Shown one piece after another: positions 1 through 9,058 of a stretch of DNA of 64,000 nucleotides. The stretch's first letter is position 1. The number at the start of each line of letters is the position of its first letter. The translations under genes were made by a program, and so were the position numbers. Source of the stretch: Variovorax sp. MHTC-1 (GTDB lineage Bacteria; Pseudomonadota; Gammaproteobacteria; Burkholderiales; Burkholderiaceae_C); the NCBI RefSeq assembly GCF_003984645.1, contig NZ_RWKI01000022.1, positions 1 to 64,000 of the forward strand, in the 5' to 3' direction. Below the pieces are notes generated by a model. The model ran no database searches. It had not been told where the DNA came from and saw nothing but the letters and a program-made list of their open reading frames with translations.

Positions 1-59
1 TGCGCGGAGCGATCATGCGAGCCACAACATCCGCCGGACTGCCAGCCCGCGATCGGCCT

Positions 60-435
60 TCAGAGGGCGGACTGATGGCGCGCAATCACTGCCTGCAGTT
101 CTTCGAGCAGACGCGGATCGTGCGTGGCGCGCGCCAGGAAGCGCTCGTCGCCATGGCGTTGGTACGGCGCCGTGCCAAACCCCGCACCGCGGCGGCGGCA
201 CGGCCCCAAATCTGGCTGACCGAGGAAACGCCGTATTCCCCATTGCGCGCTGCGGACGCTGGTCGACCAGAGAAGTCATCTGTTCCTCCCAGGAACGAGT
301 GGCCGAGCATGGCGTTGGGTTGGGGGGCGGGCGTCCGAAGAGAACGCAGGTTTGCGCGTGCGCCACCGGCAGGCTCGCGGAGGGCTGCACGGTGTTAATG
401 GCGAGCCGATCGCGGCTCAGCTCGGGCTCGCTCAC
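60..435 (-). pseudogene. Decayed gene remnant, family not identified
   Basis: Two reading frames on the minus strand look like the ends of one gene. The start near 435 reads MSEPELSRDRLAINTV, which resembles the beginning of TIM-barrel sugar-phosphate isomerase-like proteins. A different frame ending at a TGA at 60-62 reads GTAPYQRHGDERFLAR and then a leucine-rich tail. The middle is not readable in one frame and the total length is far too short for an isomerase. I read it as a gene with an internal deletion or frameshifts. The family resemblance is weak, and the two pieces might be unrelated. Confidence 0.3.
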
Positions 436-522
436 ACCGGTTACCGGCTATTTACGGTGGAGGATCCGAACGCGCGACAGCCCAGGTGATCTTCAGGGAG
501 ATCCTGCCTTGAGGGGTCGGGC

Positions 523-726
523 CTACTTGCGCCACCACCACCAGAAGAGGACGCTCAGGACGATCGACACGATCAGCGAGGTCGCCAGCGGAAAATGGAA
601 GCTGAAGCCTTCTCGCTCGATCGCGAAATCTCCCGGCAAGCGCCCCCAAGGCAGCCGTGAGAGCCAAGGCCAGGTAAGGCCTGCGACGACGAGGAGCACG
701 CCCAGCGCAATGAGCAAGCGTTGCAT
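523..726 (-). CDS. DUF2905-type small inner-membrane protein
   Basis: A 67-residue protein with two predicted membrane helices: residues 3-20 (LLIALGVLLVVAGLTW) and about 48-63 (TSLIVSIVLSVLFWWWW). The loop between them carries the LPGD...REGF signature typical of DUF2905 proteins. That family is normally 60-75 residues long, so this copy is full length. The function of DUF2905 is unknown. The gene stands alone between two gene remnants. The tryptophan run followed by RK at the C terminus fits an inner-membrane orientation signal. Confidence 0.8.
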   Translation of the reverse strand: MQRLLIALGVLLVVAGLTWPWLSRLPWGRLPGDFAIEREGFSFHFPLATSLIVSIVLSVLFWWWWRK

Positions 727-799
727 GCGGAAATACTAGCGCCGGGCAGCGTTGAACGGTAGTGGCCCGGGCGGGCGAGTTGTCGGCAGGGCAATTGAA

Positions 800-1592
800 T
801 GCTGCTGCTGGGCCGATTGTTGAAGATCAACATTCAGGCAAGGACGGCCTTCGCTCGCCACCGTGAAGTTGGCGTCCTTCACCTCGAAGCCAGCGATAGC
901 CCCGACGTCGCCCTGATCGGCGAAATCGCTCATACTGCCGGCATCCCATGCGAAGCATTTGAGGATGCAAGCCTAGCGAAGCGATTTCCGTTCCTGCGAT
1001 CAACAAAGGCCATGCGCGGCGTCTTCGAGCCAGTCGATGCCGGCTTCATCAGCCCGCGCCGCCTCGTCCAGGCGCAGACGGTCGCAGCGCAGCGAGCCGG
1101 AGCTCGATCATCGACGAGCCGGCCCTGGGTATTTCAGAATGCGGCTTCGGTGTGACGATCAAGACGAAGTCGGGAAGCGTCGAGGCCGAGCGTGTTCTTG
1201 TTGCGACAGGCGGTCATACCGCGTCCCTGCTTGGTCGGTCGTTCGGATTCAAGGTGTTTGCGCGCACCGTGGCGATGTTCCGTCTCGACGAGGCGGAGGT
1301 TAGACGCCTAGCCGGCATGCCTCCAATGCGCTGTTTCGGCCCCAAGGGCATGGACCCATACATCCTGCCGCCGATTCCCTATCCCGACGGTCACACGTGG
1401 CTGAAGCTCGGGAGCGATCCGGTCGATGTGGAACTCGAAAACGAGGCCGACATCAAAGACTGGTTTCGATCTGGCGGCTCGACTCACGTGGCCGATGGTC
1501 TGCAAGCAAATCCTCGATCGCATTCGTGATTTGCGGTTCGAGGCACGCCGCGTCGTGCCCTGTATGACCACGTTCAGCGATTCCGACGTCAT
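800..1592 (+). pseudogene. FAD-dependent amino-acid/sarcosine oxidase-like gene, frameshifted
   Basis: Three overlapping frames read as one DAO-family oxidoreductase. The first, from about 800, contains AFARHREVGVLHLEAS and GFISPRRLVQAQ. The second continues from about 1108 with IIDEPALGISECG, then ERVLVATGGHTASLL (the conserved ATG/GHT turn of the FAD fold) and on to DIKDWFRSGGSTHVADG. The third resumes near 1500 with RFEARRVVPCMTTFSDSD. At least two single-base shifts, near 1108 and 1500, break it. The N-terminal GxGxxG FAD-binding start and the C-terminal end are missing, so it cannot make a working enzyme. The substrate cannot be told from this fragment. Confidence 0.7.
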
Positions 1593-1917
1593 TGCACAGG
1601 TAATCGGCGCAATAGTGCTGTCACGAGCGTGTCCTGACGACTCACCACTCGCCGATGAAATTCTGGATGTCTGCCGCACTGCAGTCCTGTCGAGGCTTTC
1701 CTCGACGACTCTTGGTTCTTCCACTTCCCAGACAGCTAGTCCAGCTTCTTGCTCACGCTGAACACTCGGCACTTGATGCTGCATGCATGGATGAGCTGAC
1801 ACCGATGAGCTTTAAGTCGATGCGGAGGAGCTACGACCCGTGAACAGCAGAACAGGCGGCCTGCAACGAATGTGCGTGCGATACCAGCGCGGTCAGCCGC
1901 CGCAGCGGTCCAGCGCA
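1593..1917. other. Non-coding stretch, no supported gene
   Basis: About 325 bases between the end of the oxidase remnant and the end of the cyclase gene on the other strand. The open frames here have no recognisable domain or convincing start. No repeat or clear terminator was seen. Confidence 0.4.
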
Positions 1918-4900
1918 TCAGTTCCGCAATTCGTCGAGCAGCGCCTTGGATTCGACAAGGTCCGGTGTATCGAAGCCCTCGGTGAAGGCACCGTAGATGG
2001 GTGCAAGCAGGTCGGCGGCCTGCTGTCTTTCGCCGCGCTCGGCCAGCAGCCGCGCAAGGTCTCGCGCGGCACGCAGTTGCAGCATGAGTGCCTCTTGCTG
2101 ATACGCAATCTCCAGTGCGCGCTTCAGCTCTGTCTCGGCGGCCTCGTGCGCGCCGCGATCGGCGCGCAGCAGCAACGCCGCCTGCGTACGATGCAGCTCG
2201 GCGGCGAAAGACAAGTCGCCACTATCGGCCAAGGCTGCGAAGGCCGCTGTGTTGTGCGCCCAGGCTTGTTCGTGTCGGCCGGCGCGGGAACAGGCGTCCG
2301 CCCCAATGATCTGATGCAATGGCCGCATCCATCCGATCCCTAGCTGGTCAAGCTCACCCAAGCCAGCCTCGATTTCCTCCATTCCGCGTGCAGCATCCTG
2401 TTGCGACAGGGCGCTGCCGAGATACGTCCGAGCAAGGGCATGCCAAAGTGGCAGCAACATCTCTTCGGCCAGGCGCAGCGCTTCGCGCGCGGCGCTTTCG
2501 ACGCGCTCCGGCCGGCGCAGATGCATGTTGGTCACCGCGACGCCAAAGCACAAGACATACGCAGTCGTGTTGGCGTGGTTGAGCTCTCGGCTCCAACTCA
2601 GATTGTCCTGGATTGTCAGCGCAGCCTGATCGGGAAAGCCCAGGTGCCAAAGATTCCAGCCTTCCCAGGTTGCGGCCGCGGCGCGCGGGTCCTGGCCGAA
2701 GCGAAGGCCGAGATCGCGATGCGCCATCGGATCGTAGCTGTCGAGCACCTTGCGGGACAGCGCCAGCGCCTGCTTGAATCGACCCTCGAAGAAGCGCTCG
2801 ACTGCGAGCATGCGCAGCCCGACGAGCTTCGGCCCGCTCTCGGCTTGCGCCGCGGCGAGTGCGGCGTAACGCTCGGCGCCCTGCGCAGTCCCACCGCTCA
2901 CATAGCGGGCGATCCATTGGCCGTATAGCGCAGGGAGTTGCAAAGACACATCGCCGATCTCCTCGGCCAGCGCCAGTGCACGCTCGAACGCACGCAGCGT
3001 CGCCGGCGCGTTGTACCCCTGGTTCGCGATCAGCGCTTGCCCGATCTGCAGGTGAAGGCCTTGCTCGCGGCGCTTCCAGGGCAGCCCGTGGCCCATCGTG
3101 CGGCACAGGCGAAGGGCATTCTCCAGGCTGACGATCGCCTCCTTGTAGGCCGGCCGCCCCAGTGCCTGCGTGCCGGCCTGCGCCCAGTAGCCGATGGCTC
3201 GCTCCGTGAGGCCGGCCGCCTCGGCGTGCTGTGCCATGACCTCGGCTGCCGCGTCGCCCCGACTCTCCAGCACGTCGAGCAATCGCGCATGCAGCGTGAT
3301 CCGTCTGGCCTTGAGCAGGCTCTCGTAGGCAGCATCGCGGACCAAGGCATGCTTGAAAAGATAGGTCGCCTCCGGCGGCGTGCCACGGCGAAAGATCAAC
3401 TCGGCTTCCACCAGCTGATGCATTGCACTGGCGAGTTCGTCCGCGGGCTTGTCCGAAAGTGCGGCGATGGTTCGGTGGTCGAAGCTGCGGCCGATCACCG
3501 CGGCGGTTTGGGCCACCTCCTTCACCGGCTGCAGCCGATCGAGCCGCGCCATCAACGAGTCGTGCAGCGTGGTGGGGATGGCGAGCGCGCTGAGCGGACC
3601 GTCCAGGTGGTACGCATCCACGTCCTCTCGCAGCACCCCCGACTCGATGACCGCCTTGGTCATCTCCTCGACGAAAAGCGGAACGCCGTCTGTCTTGGCG
3701 GCAATCTCGTCGAGCAGGACCTCGGGAAGGCGCTTGCCACGCGCGATGCGGGTGACGATTGCCTGCGTTGCGGCGCGGCCGAGCCGGTTCAGCGCCAGCC
3801 GCGTCACCACCGGATGACTTCCGAAGGATGCGACGAACGTCGGGCGCGACGTGATTAGCGTGAGCACGCGAGTTCCCTGTACACGATCGAGCGCCAGCTC
3901 GATCATCTCCAGTGTCGTCGGGTCGATCCAGTGCGCGTCTTCAACGACCCAGAGCACAGGTTTGCGACTGGCCAGCCCAGTAAGTTGGTCGATGAGGGCA
4001 GCGAGTGTGCGATTGCGACGCTGCTGGGGGGTGAGTGTGCTCGCGCCGTAACGCGAGGTTGGATCGAGCCCCAACAACGCGGCCATCAGCGGCGCGACCA
4101 CACTGACCTCATCGGTGGCCATGGCCAGCAGTCCCTCGAGTCGCTCCAGGCGCTGGTCGGCACTGTCGTCTTCGGTGAAGCCGGCCGCGTGAGTGAGCTG
4201 GTGGATTGTCGGATAGAGCGCGGAGTCCGCGTGGTACGGCGAACATTGGTAGCGCAGCAGAAAGTGCGGCTCGGCGAGCGCTGCTTCGATCACGGCTTCC
4301 GCGATTCGCGACTTGCCAACGCCGGCCTCGCCGCTGAGCAATACCACCTGGCCTTCGCCGGCCTTGGCCTGTCGCCAGCGCTCGACCAGCAAGGCGAGTT
4401 CCTGATCGCGGCCGACGATCGCTGTCACTTCGCCCTCGTGTCTCGCCGCGAACCGGCTCTCGAGCGTGCGCTCTCCGACCACCGCAAAGACGGCCGTCGG
4501 CTCGGAGATCCCCTTGAAGGTCTGCGCCCCGATATCGCGCAGCACGAACAGATCACCTGCGAGGTGGCGCGTTGAATCTGCGATGACTACCGTACCGGGC
4601 TCGGCAACTCCCTGCAGCCGGGCCGCGAAATTGGGTGTTTCGCCCACGACCGCGTGGCGCTGTCCCGATCCTTCGCCGATGAGATCGCCCACGACGACCA
4701 TGCCGGTGGCGATGCCGATCCGCGTCTGCAGGTTCTTTGCGGCGGGCGTTATCAGCTGCGAAGCCGCGGCCGTGACGGCCAAGCCGGCGCGCACCGCACG
4801 CTCGGCGTCGTCTTCATGCGCTCGCGGCCAGCCGAAATAGGCGAGCACGCCGTCGCCGAGGAATTGCGCGATGTGGCCCTCGAAGCGAGAGATCTCCCCG

Positions 4901-5265
4901 GCCACCGTGTTTTGATACGTGCGGATCAGCTCGCGCATGTCTTCCGGATCGAGCTGGGTCGAGAGTGCGGTGGAGCCGACAAGGTCGACGAACATCACGG
5001 TGAGGTGGCGGCGCTCGGCGGCCGAGCCGGGGGCGTCTGCGACACGTCCGGGCGAGACGGCTCCAGGTGTCGCCGATTCAGGCGCACGGCCGAGGGCCGC
5101 AATGGCCTCCAGCAATCTCTTGCGATGACCGAGCGAGACGACGCCCAGCTCCTTGAGATCGTCGCCACTCAGTTGGTGAATCAGCGTGTCGTCGATGTCG
5201 TTGGACCGGAACAGCTCGGCATACTGGCCCAAACCGATCCCTCGCAGCCAGGTGGAGATGTCCAA
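1918..5265 (-). CDS. SAM domain - class III nucleotidyl cyclase - AAA ATPase - TPR protein
   Basis: A 1115-residue signalling protein. Residues 1-60 form a SAM domain (GLGQYAELF, LKELGVVSLGHRKRLL). About 85-265 is a class III adenylate/guanylate cyclase domain with MFVDLVGSTAL (metal Asp94) and FLGDGVLAYFGWP (second Asp138). From about 280 comes an AAA/STAND-type ATPase with Walker A SGEAGVGKS at 311-319 and a Walker B-like LWVVEDAHWID. The C-terminal half is helical TPR-like repeats. Proteins of this build are common in Burkholderiales and rhizobia; whether they make cAMP is rarely tested. The start is a TTG preceded by GGGAGAA at good spacing. It stands alone, and no partner or substrate can be inferred from its neighbours. 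Confidence 0.88.
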   Translation of the reverse strand: MDISTWLRGIGLGQYAELFRSNDIDDTLIHQLSGDDLKELGVVSLGHRKRLLEAIAALGRAPESATPGAVSPGRVADAPGSAAERRHLTVMFVDLVGSTALSTQLDPEDMRELIRTYQNTVAGEISRFEGHIAQFLGDGVLAYFGWPRAHEDDAERAVRAGLAVTAAASQLITPAAKNLQTRIGIATGMVVVGDLIGEGSGQRHAVVGETPNFAARLQGVAEPGTVVIADSTRHLAGDLFVLRDIGAQTFKGISEPTAVFAVVGERTLESRFAARHEGEVTAIVGRDQELALLVERWRQAKAGEGQVVLLSGEAGVGKSRIAEAVIEAALAEPHFLLRYQCSPYHADSALYPTIHQLTHAAGFTEDDSADQRLERLEGLLAMATDEVSVVAPLMAALLGLDPTSRYGASTLTPQQRRNRTLAALIDQLTGLASRKPVLWVVEDAHWIDPTTLEMIELALDRVQGTRVLTLITSRPTFVASFGSHPVVTRLALNRLGRAATQAIVTRIARGKRLPEVLLDEIAAKTDGVPLFVEEMTKAVIESGVLREDVDAYHLDGPLSALAIPTTLHDSLMARLDRLQPVKEVAQTAAVIGRSFDHRTIAALSDKPADELASAMHQLVEAELIFRRGTPPEATYLFKHALVRDAAYESLLKARRITLHARLLDVLESRGDAAAEVMAQHAEAAGLTERAIGYWAQAGTQALGRPAYKEAIVSLENALRLCRTMGHGLPWKRREQGLHLQIGQALIANQGYNAPATLRAFERALALAEEIGDVSLQLPALYGQWIARYVSGGTAQGAERYAALAAAQAESGPKLVGLRMLAVERFFEGRFKQALALSRKVLDSYDPMAHRDLGLRFGQDPRAAAATWEGWNLWHLGFPDQAALTIQDNLSWSRELNHANTTAYVLCFGVAVTNMHLRRPERVESAAREALRLAEEMLLPLWHALARTYLGSALSQQDAARGMEEIEAGLGELDQLGIGWMRPLHQIIGADACSRAGRHEQAWAHNTAAFAALADSGDLSFAAELHRTQAALLLRADRGAHEAAETELKRALEIAYQQEALMLQLRAARDLARLLAERGERQQAADLLAPIYGAFTEGFDTPDLVESKALLDELRN

Positions 5266-5905
5266 GATCGTTCTCCCGGGGTTTGGTTGCCGGATGGCGG
5301 ATCAGCCGTGTGTGAATGGGCGCTCGGGCCGCCAGGCCCAGGTGGCCCGGATCGTCGCAAGAGTGTGCGCCGATCGGCCGAAAACGCAATCGCCCGCCGA
5401 GTGCATCGGCGCGGTTTCGCGCTGCCGCGCCACACGGGCCGCGCGCTCGTGTGCCCGCACTGAACCCGATCATGAGATGACCGCGAGAACGCGTCATGGC
5501 CCAGTGCCCGCGGGATACCCCCGGAACCGGCGTGATGGCGCGCCAGGTAGCCCCGGAGAGGCAGCCGTCAAACCCGTCCTGCAGGACCGGCGAGGAAGAA
5601 GTATGTCGTTCGAATCGGCGCTCGACCTCGGCTCCCAGAAGAACCTTATAGCCTTATAGAGCGCGCTCGACTAACCGACGATGAGCGCGATGCATTGCGT
5701 GCTGCACTTGTTGATGCAGAGACAGTTCTCATCGTCGGCTACTACACGGCTGACAAGAACCCGGAACTCCTCTCTGGCGGAGGAAAGGTGTACGGGTTAA
5801 TGCGTCATCCCCCGTTCCTTCGCCCTACTTGCAGCGATAGGCATCTGGCGGGCATAGCCCTTCGCTTTCTCACAGCCTTGGCTCTGCAGGCTCACTGGCT
5901 CGCGC
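5266..5905. other. Long non-coding or decayed stretch
   Basis: About 640 bases upstream of the cyclase gene. A short plus-strand frame near 5660-5810 has coding-like composition (TDDERDALRAAL, TVLIVGYYTADKNPELLSG) but no start, no recognised family and an unrelated continuation. It may be a gene scrap. The cyclase promoter should lie just above 5265, but I could not pick a convincing -35/-10 pair. Confidence 0.35.
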
Positions 5906-6057
5906 TCAGGTCACGACGCTGCGCTCTCTACGAACTGGCAATGCCATAGACAGATAGTCCACCTGGCGCCCGTCCACACGGAAGCAGTCTCGAATGAGTC
6001 CGGTCTCCATAAACCCGGCTCGCTCATAAAGCCTGACGGCCGCCCCGTTGGACGCGA

Positions 6058-7113
6058 CTACTGGACCGTAACAGTTGAAGTGGAAGTAATGCGACGCGAA
6101 GGATCGAAGTACTTCCACTTCACGGGCTTTGGCTGCTTGTTGTATTGACGGATGTAGCGCATGAGCTTTCGCTTGAGATCCGGCACGGAGGTGAAGACGC
6201 CGCGGGCAATGACGTCGCGCTCGATCTTGGCGAACCACAACTCGACCTGGTTGAGCCAGGACGAGTAGGTCGGAGTGAAGTGCATATGCACGTTGGGATG
6301 CTCGCCAAGGAACTGCTCGACCTGCTTGGTCTTGTGAGCCGACAGGTTGTCGGCGATCACATGGATTTCCTTGCCCTTGGGCTGGTTCGCCACGATGTCG
6401 ATGAGGAAGGCAACGAACTCCGCCGATGTGTGACGAGCGGCCGTCTTGCCCAGCACCTCGCCGGTCTTGGTGTTGAAGGCCGCGTACAACGACAGCGTGC
6501 CGTGCCGGAAGTACTCGAAGCCGTGGCGCTCAGCGCGTCCGGGCGACAGCGGCAGCACCGGGTCCTTGCGGTCCAGGGCTTGGATCGCAGTCTTCTCGTC
6601 CACGCTGAACACCGCCGCGTGCTGCGGCGGGTTCAGGTACAGCCCGATCACATCGGCCGCCTTGGACTCGAAGTCCGGGTCGTTGGAGCTCAGATAGCCT
6701 TCGAGGCGATGGGACTTGATGGCGTGCTTGGCCCAGATGCGCGCCACCGTCATGTGCGAGATGGCGCCACCGAGTTCGGCGGCGAGCTTGCGCGAAGACC
6801 AGTGCGTCGAGCCGTCCGCGGGCTTGCGCTTGGTGGTCCACGCGAGCACGCGCGCCTCGACCCGATCAGTCACCTTGTAGCGCTCGCGCCCAGCGTGTCG
6901 TGCGAACAGCCCGGCCAGTCGATCCGCGGCAAATCGCTTGCTCCAGCGATCGATATAGCTGTCGCTGCAATCGAGCTTGACCCGAATCTCGGCCCAGGTC
7001 AGCCCTTCGGACAGCAGCAGGATCAGGCGCGCGTGTCGTGCCGAATCGGCCTGACCGTTCCTCGCACTGGCTTGCCGCTGAAGTTCCATGAGTTCGGTCT
7101 TGGTCAGCTTCAT
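6058..7113 (-). CDS. IS630-family DDE transposase
   Basis: A 351-residue transposase starting at ATG 7111-7113 (MKLTKTELMEL), preceded by GGAGGG at 7-nt spacing. An ATG 33 bases upstream is also in frame but lies in the end of the element. The N-terminal half is a helix-turn-helix region (LSEGLTWAEIRVKLDC, HMTVARIWAKH). The C-terminal half has the DDE core: VFSVDEKTAIQALDR (first Asp), IHVIADNLSAHKT (second Asp) and TYSSWLNQVELWFAKIER (final Glu), matching IS630 proteins. The stop codon TAG is not inside the element: its TA comes from the duplicated target and the G from the host gene. The protein is full length for the family and has no visible frameshift. Confidence 0.93.
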   Translation of the reverse strand: MKLTKTELMELQRQASARNGQADSARHARLILLLSEGLTWAEIRVKLDCSDSYIDRWSKRFAADRLAGLFARHAGRERYKVTDRVEARVLAWTTKRKPADGSTHWSSRKLAAELGGAISHMTVARIWAKHAIKSHRLEGYLSSNDPDFESKAADVIGLYLNPPQHAAVFSVDEKTAIQALDRKDPVLPLSPGRAERHGFEYFRHGTLSLYAAFNTKTGEVLGKTAARHTSAEFVAFLIDIVANQPKGKEIHVIADNLSAHKTKQVEQFLGEHPNVHMHFTPTYSSWLNQVELWFAKIERDVIARGVFTSVPDLKRKLMRYIRQYNKQPKPVKWKYFDPSRRITSTSTVTVQ

Positions 7114-7164
7114 CGTGCCCTCCACAGGCACGATGATACTTCCCATTCAAACGTTACAGTCCAC
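6061..7164. mobile_element. IS630-family insertion sequence with TA target duplication
   Basis: The element is 1104 bp long, with imperfect terminal inverted repeats: 6061-6088 begins CTGGACCGTAAC and the reverse complement of 7137-7164 begins GTGGACTGTAAC. By my count they match at 22 of 28 positions. It is flanked by TA at 6059-6060 and at 7165-7166, the dinucleotide target duplicated by IS630/mariner-type elements. It sits inside a GNAT acetyltransferase gene whose frame is restored when the element and one TA are removed. That independently confirms both ends. The single transposase gene appears intact, so the element may still move. Confidence 0.93.
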
Positions 7165-7775
7165 TATTTGCAGGTCGATCCACTCCAACTGCTGATCCGC
7201 TTTCGCCCATTCGATTGCGACGTCTAGTAGACGCTGTCCGATGCCCGAGCGTCGCCATTCGCGATGTACACCCATCCCCAGCAGGCACCGATGAACCATG
7301 TAGGGAGTCGGATGAGCCCTCAGGTCGACATGGCCGATAATCCTGTCCTCACCAGCCCAAGGTGACCCAAGCCCGGCGCCATCCTGGAGTAGGAGGAACT
7401 ACATCTAAGGCTCGGCGGAAGCCAACTGCTCTCTCGCCTGCAAAGTGGCAGTCCAAGCGAGCAATGGGCTGAAACAGAGGCTGCCCTTCGGCTCCGTTGT
7501 CGGAAATGTGATCGTTCAAGTACTCCGCGTATTCTGAGAAGTCACGTGTTTGAAGATCAATGATGCGGGGGGTCATGGGGCGATTGTCTCGTGGACGACT
7601 TCTGATCCGAAGTCCGCTCCAGTCTAGACAGATGGGTGAAGAAGCCGCGCGAAGTTTCAAACTGTGTTGCGCAGCGGGTTCAAAGTGACCTGGTAGATCT
7701 GCTCCAAATCCTTGATGCGCACGCCTCGGGGTTGCGTCCTCGGCACCGATAGACAGCGACCCACGCCGCTTCAGG

Positions 7776-8141
7776 TTAGCCAGCGAGCGGGTCTTGTTCG
7801 GCGTACTCCCGGTCGAGCAGGGAGCCGGTCGCCTTGAACCAGCAGATCGAGTCGTGCGCGGCGACGACCGCCAGCTTGATCTGCTCGGACGCACCCGGGT
7901 CGGCCAAAGCCGCCCACTTGGCGCTATCGGCCGCCTGCTCGAGCTCGAATACGGCCTCGCGTTGGCCGGGGGCAGGGTCGCCTTCCATCGACGGCCGCGT
8001 TTTCGCAAACTTCCGCCGAAACTCCGCAACGACCGCCACGAGGACCGGGGATGCCATGCCGCCAGCCGCCAGAGCGGCTTCGGCCGCCGTCAATCGGCTG
8101 TCGAGTTGGAAGCAGACCTGTTTCGCAATCGTTGTCGCCAT
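7776..8141 (-). CDS. Hypothetical protein, 121 residues
   Basis: A mostly helical, Ala-rich protein (MATTIAKQVCFQLDSRL; AAHDSICWFKATGSLLDREY) with no signal peptide or membrane segment. I do not recognise the family. It has an ATG start, and GGGGAGAGCAATC just upstream supplies a plausible ribosome site (GGGGAG). Base composition matches the genome. The lone Trp/Cys-rich segment near residue 95 might be a structural core. It lies between the GNAT remnant and an amidase remnant and has no obvious operon partner. The 200 bases downstream include a short coding-like scrap reading VRIKDLEQIYQVTLNPLRN that belongs to another lost gene. Confidence 0.55.
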   Translation of the reverse strand: MATTIAKQVCFQLDSRLTAAEAALAAGGMASPVLVAVVAEFRRKFAKTRPSMEGDPAPGQREAVFELEQAADSAKWAALADPGASEQIKLAVVAAHDSICWFKATGSLLDREYAEQDPLAG

Positions 8142-8520
8142 GATTGCTCTCCCCCTCAGGCCGGCCGCCCCTTATAAACACCCTACGGCCTTTCTGCGCG
8201 GTTCTCCCGCCGCCACGTGTTTCTCGGCCGGGCGCTGTGCCGGGAACGGTGTGTGCGCTTTGGCTGTAGGCCTATAAATTGTAGTCAGGCAGCTCGACCC
8301 CGCAAGGAGCAGGCCGCCGCGCTGCTGGTCTGCATCACTCCACCGTCGCCCAAGGCCAGGCCCGCGGAACGTAACGCCCGAAATCCAACGAGCGGCGAGT
8401 CCGGTCCAGAGCAGAGATAGCGCGATATTGCATGGTTGTTCTTGAAGAGTTCGTGGCCGATTGTGGATGGACTTTGTCTTGCAGCAAGAGCGCTGACGTG
8501 CTCTCTCCACGAGGGGCCAG
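8142..8520. other. Non-coding stretch, no supported gene
   Basis: About 380 bases between the hypothetical gene and the amidase remnant. Several frames are open because of high GC, but none has a recognisable domain or good start. Nothing else was seen. Confidence 0.35.
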
Positions 8521-9058
8521 TCAGAGCTTCGGGTGCAGGCGTCGCACCGTGCTCACGCTTTCGAGCAGTGACGCGACGTGCAGATGGTCGACTCGGCCAG
8601 CCAGCTGCCAACGAGCTGAACGTTGATGGGCATCCCTTCCTTGCTGGTGCCGAAGCGCATCGAGATGCCAGGCAGGCCGGTGACGTTGAGCGGAACGGTG
8701 GCGCCCTGCAGGTACGTGGCATCCACCTTCTGGCCATTGATGACGAACTCCGTGACACCGTGCTTGTGTGCCGGAATCGGAAGAACGTGCGTAAGCAGCA
8801 CGTCGAAGTTCTTGAAGTACTCGGCGTAGCCATCGCGCAGGCGCTCCACCGCTTGCTCGGCGTCGATGTAGTCCTTCATCGACGTATCCGGCAGCCCAAG
8901 CATCGTCTTGGCCATTTTGTAGAGCTCGCCCGGGCTCCGGCCGGCAGTCGCTTCAGCAAACCCGGGCTTCATCTCCATCACGTGCAGGCGCTTGAAGACA
9001 TCGAGAGCGAAGTCGCGTTCGAGCGCCGGGATGCGCACCGGTTCCACGTGGATGGCCG
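8521..9058 (-). pseudogene. Amidase (GatA-type signature family), C-terminal remnant
   Basis: The minus-strand frame from about 9050 reads AIHVEPVRIPALERDFA, KAEQ-like helices, FDVLLTHVLPIPAHKHG, ATVPLNVTGLPGISMRFG and MPINVQLVGSWLAEST. This is the C-terminal third of an amidase-signature enzyme, including the conserved PxNxTGLP(A/G) and PxxxQLVG segments. After AEST a missing base shifts the frame; the expected tail (HVASLLESV...LHPKL, stop at 8521) is in another frame. The catalytic Ser-cisSer-Lys half is absent. The remnant ends abruptly where a TetR remnant begins on the other strand, so a deletion probably fused them. Confidence 0.75.

Larger units (their letters stand above)
5906..7576 (-). 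pseudogene. GNAT N-acetyltransferase gene split by an IS630 insertion
   Basis: The N-terminal part begins at ATG 7574-7576 (MTPRIIDLQTRDF) and reads to GWRRAWVTL near 7358. There one extra G shifts the frame, after which the sequence reads EDRIIGHVDLRAHPTPY, GVHREWRRSGIGQRLLDVA (the acetyl-CoA binding motif R/Q-x-x-G-x-G/A) and EWIDLQIV. The IS630 element then interrupts it. The C-terminal part resumes beyond the element with ASNGAAVRLYERAGFMETG and ends at 5906. Removing the IS plus one copy of the TA target joins LQIV directly to ASNG in frame. The gene is doubly broken, by one indel and one insertion. The family is sure; the substrate is unknown. Confidence 0.85.

Noticed and set aside
13..435. 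A 140-codon minus-strand open frame as a real gene
   Set aside because: Only its first residues look coding and the rest is Arg/Pro-rich shadow; treated as part of a remnant instead.
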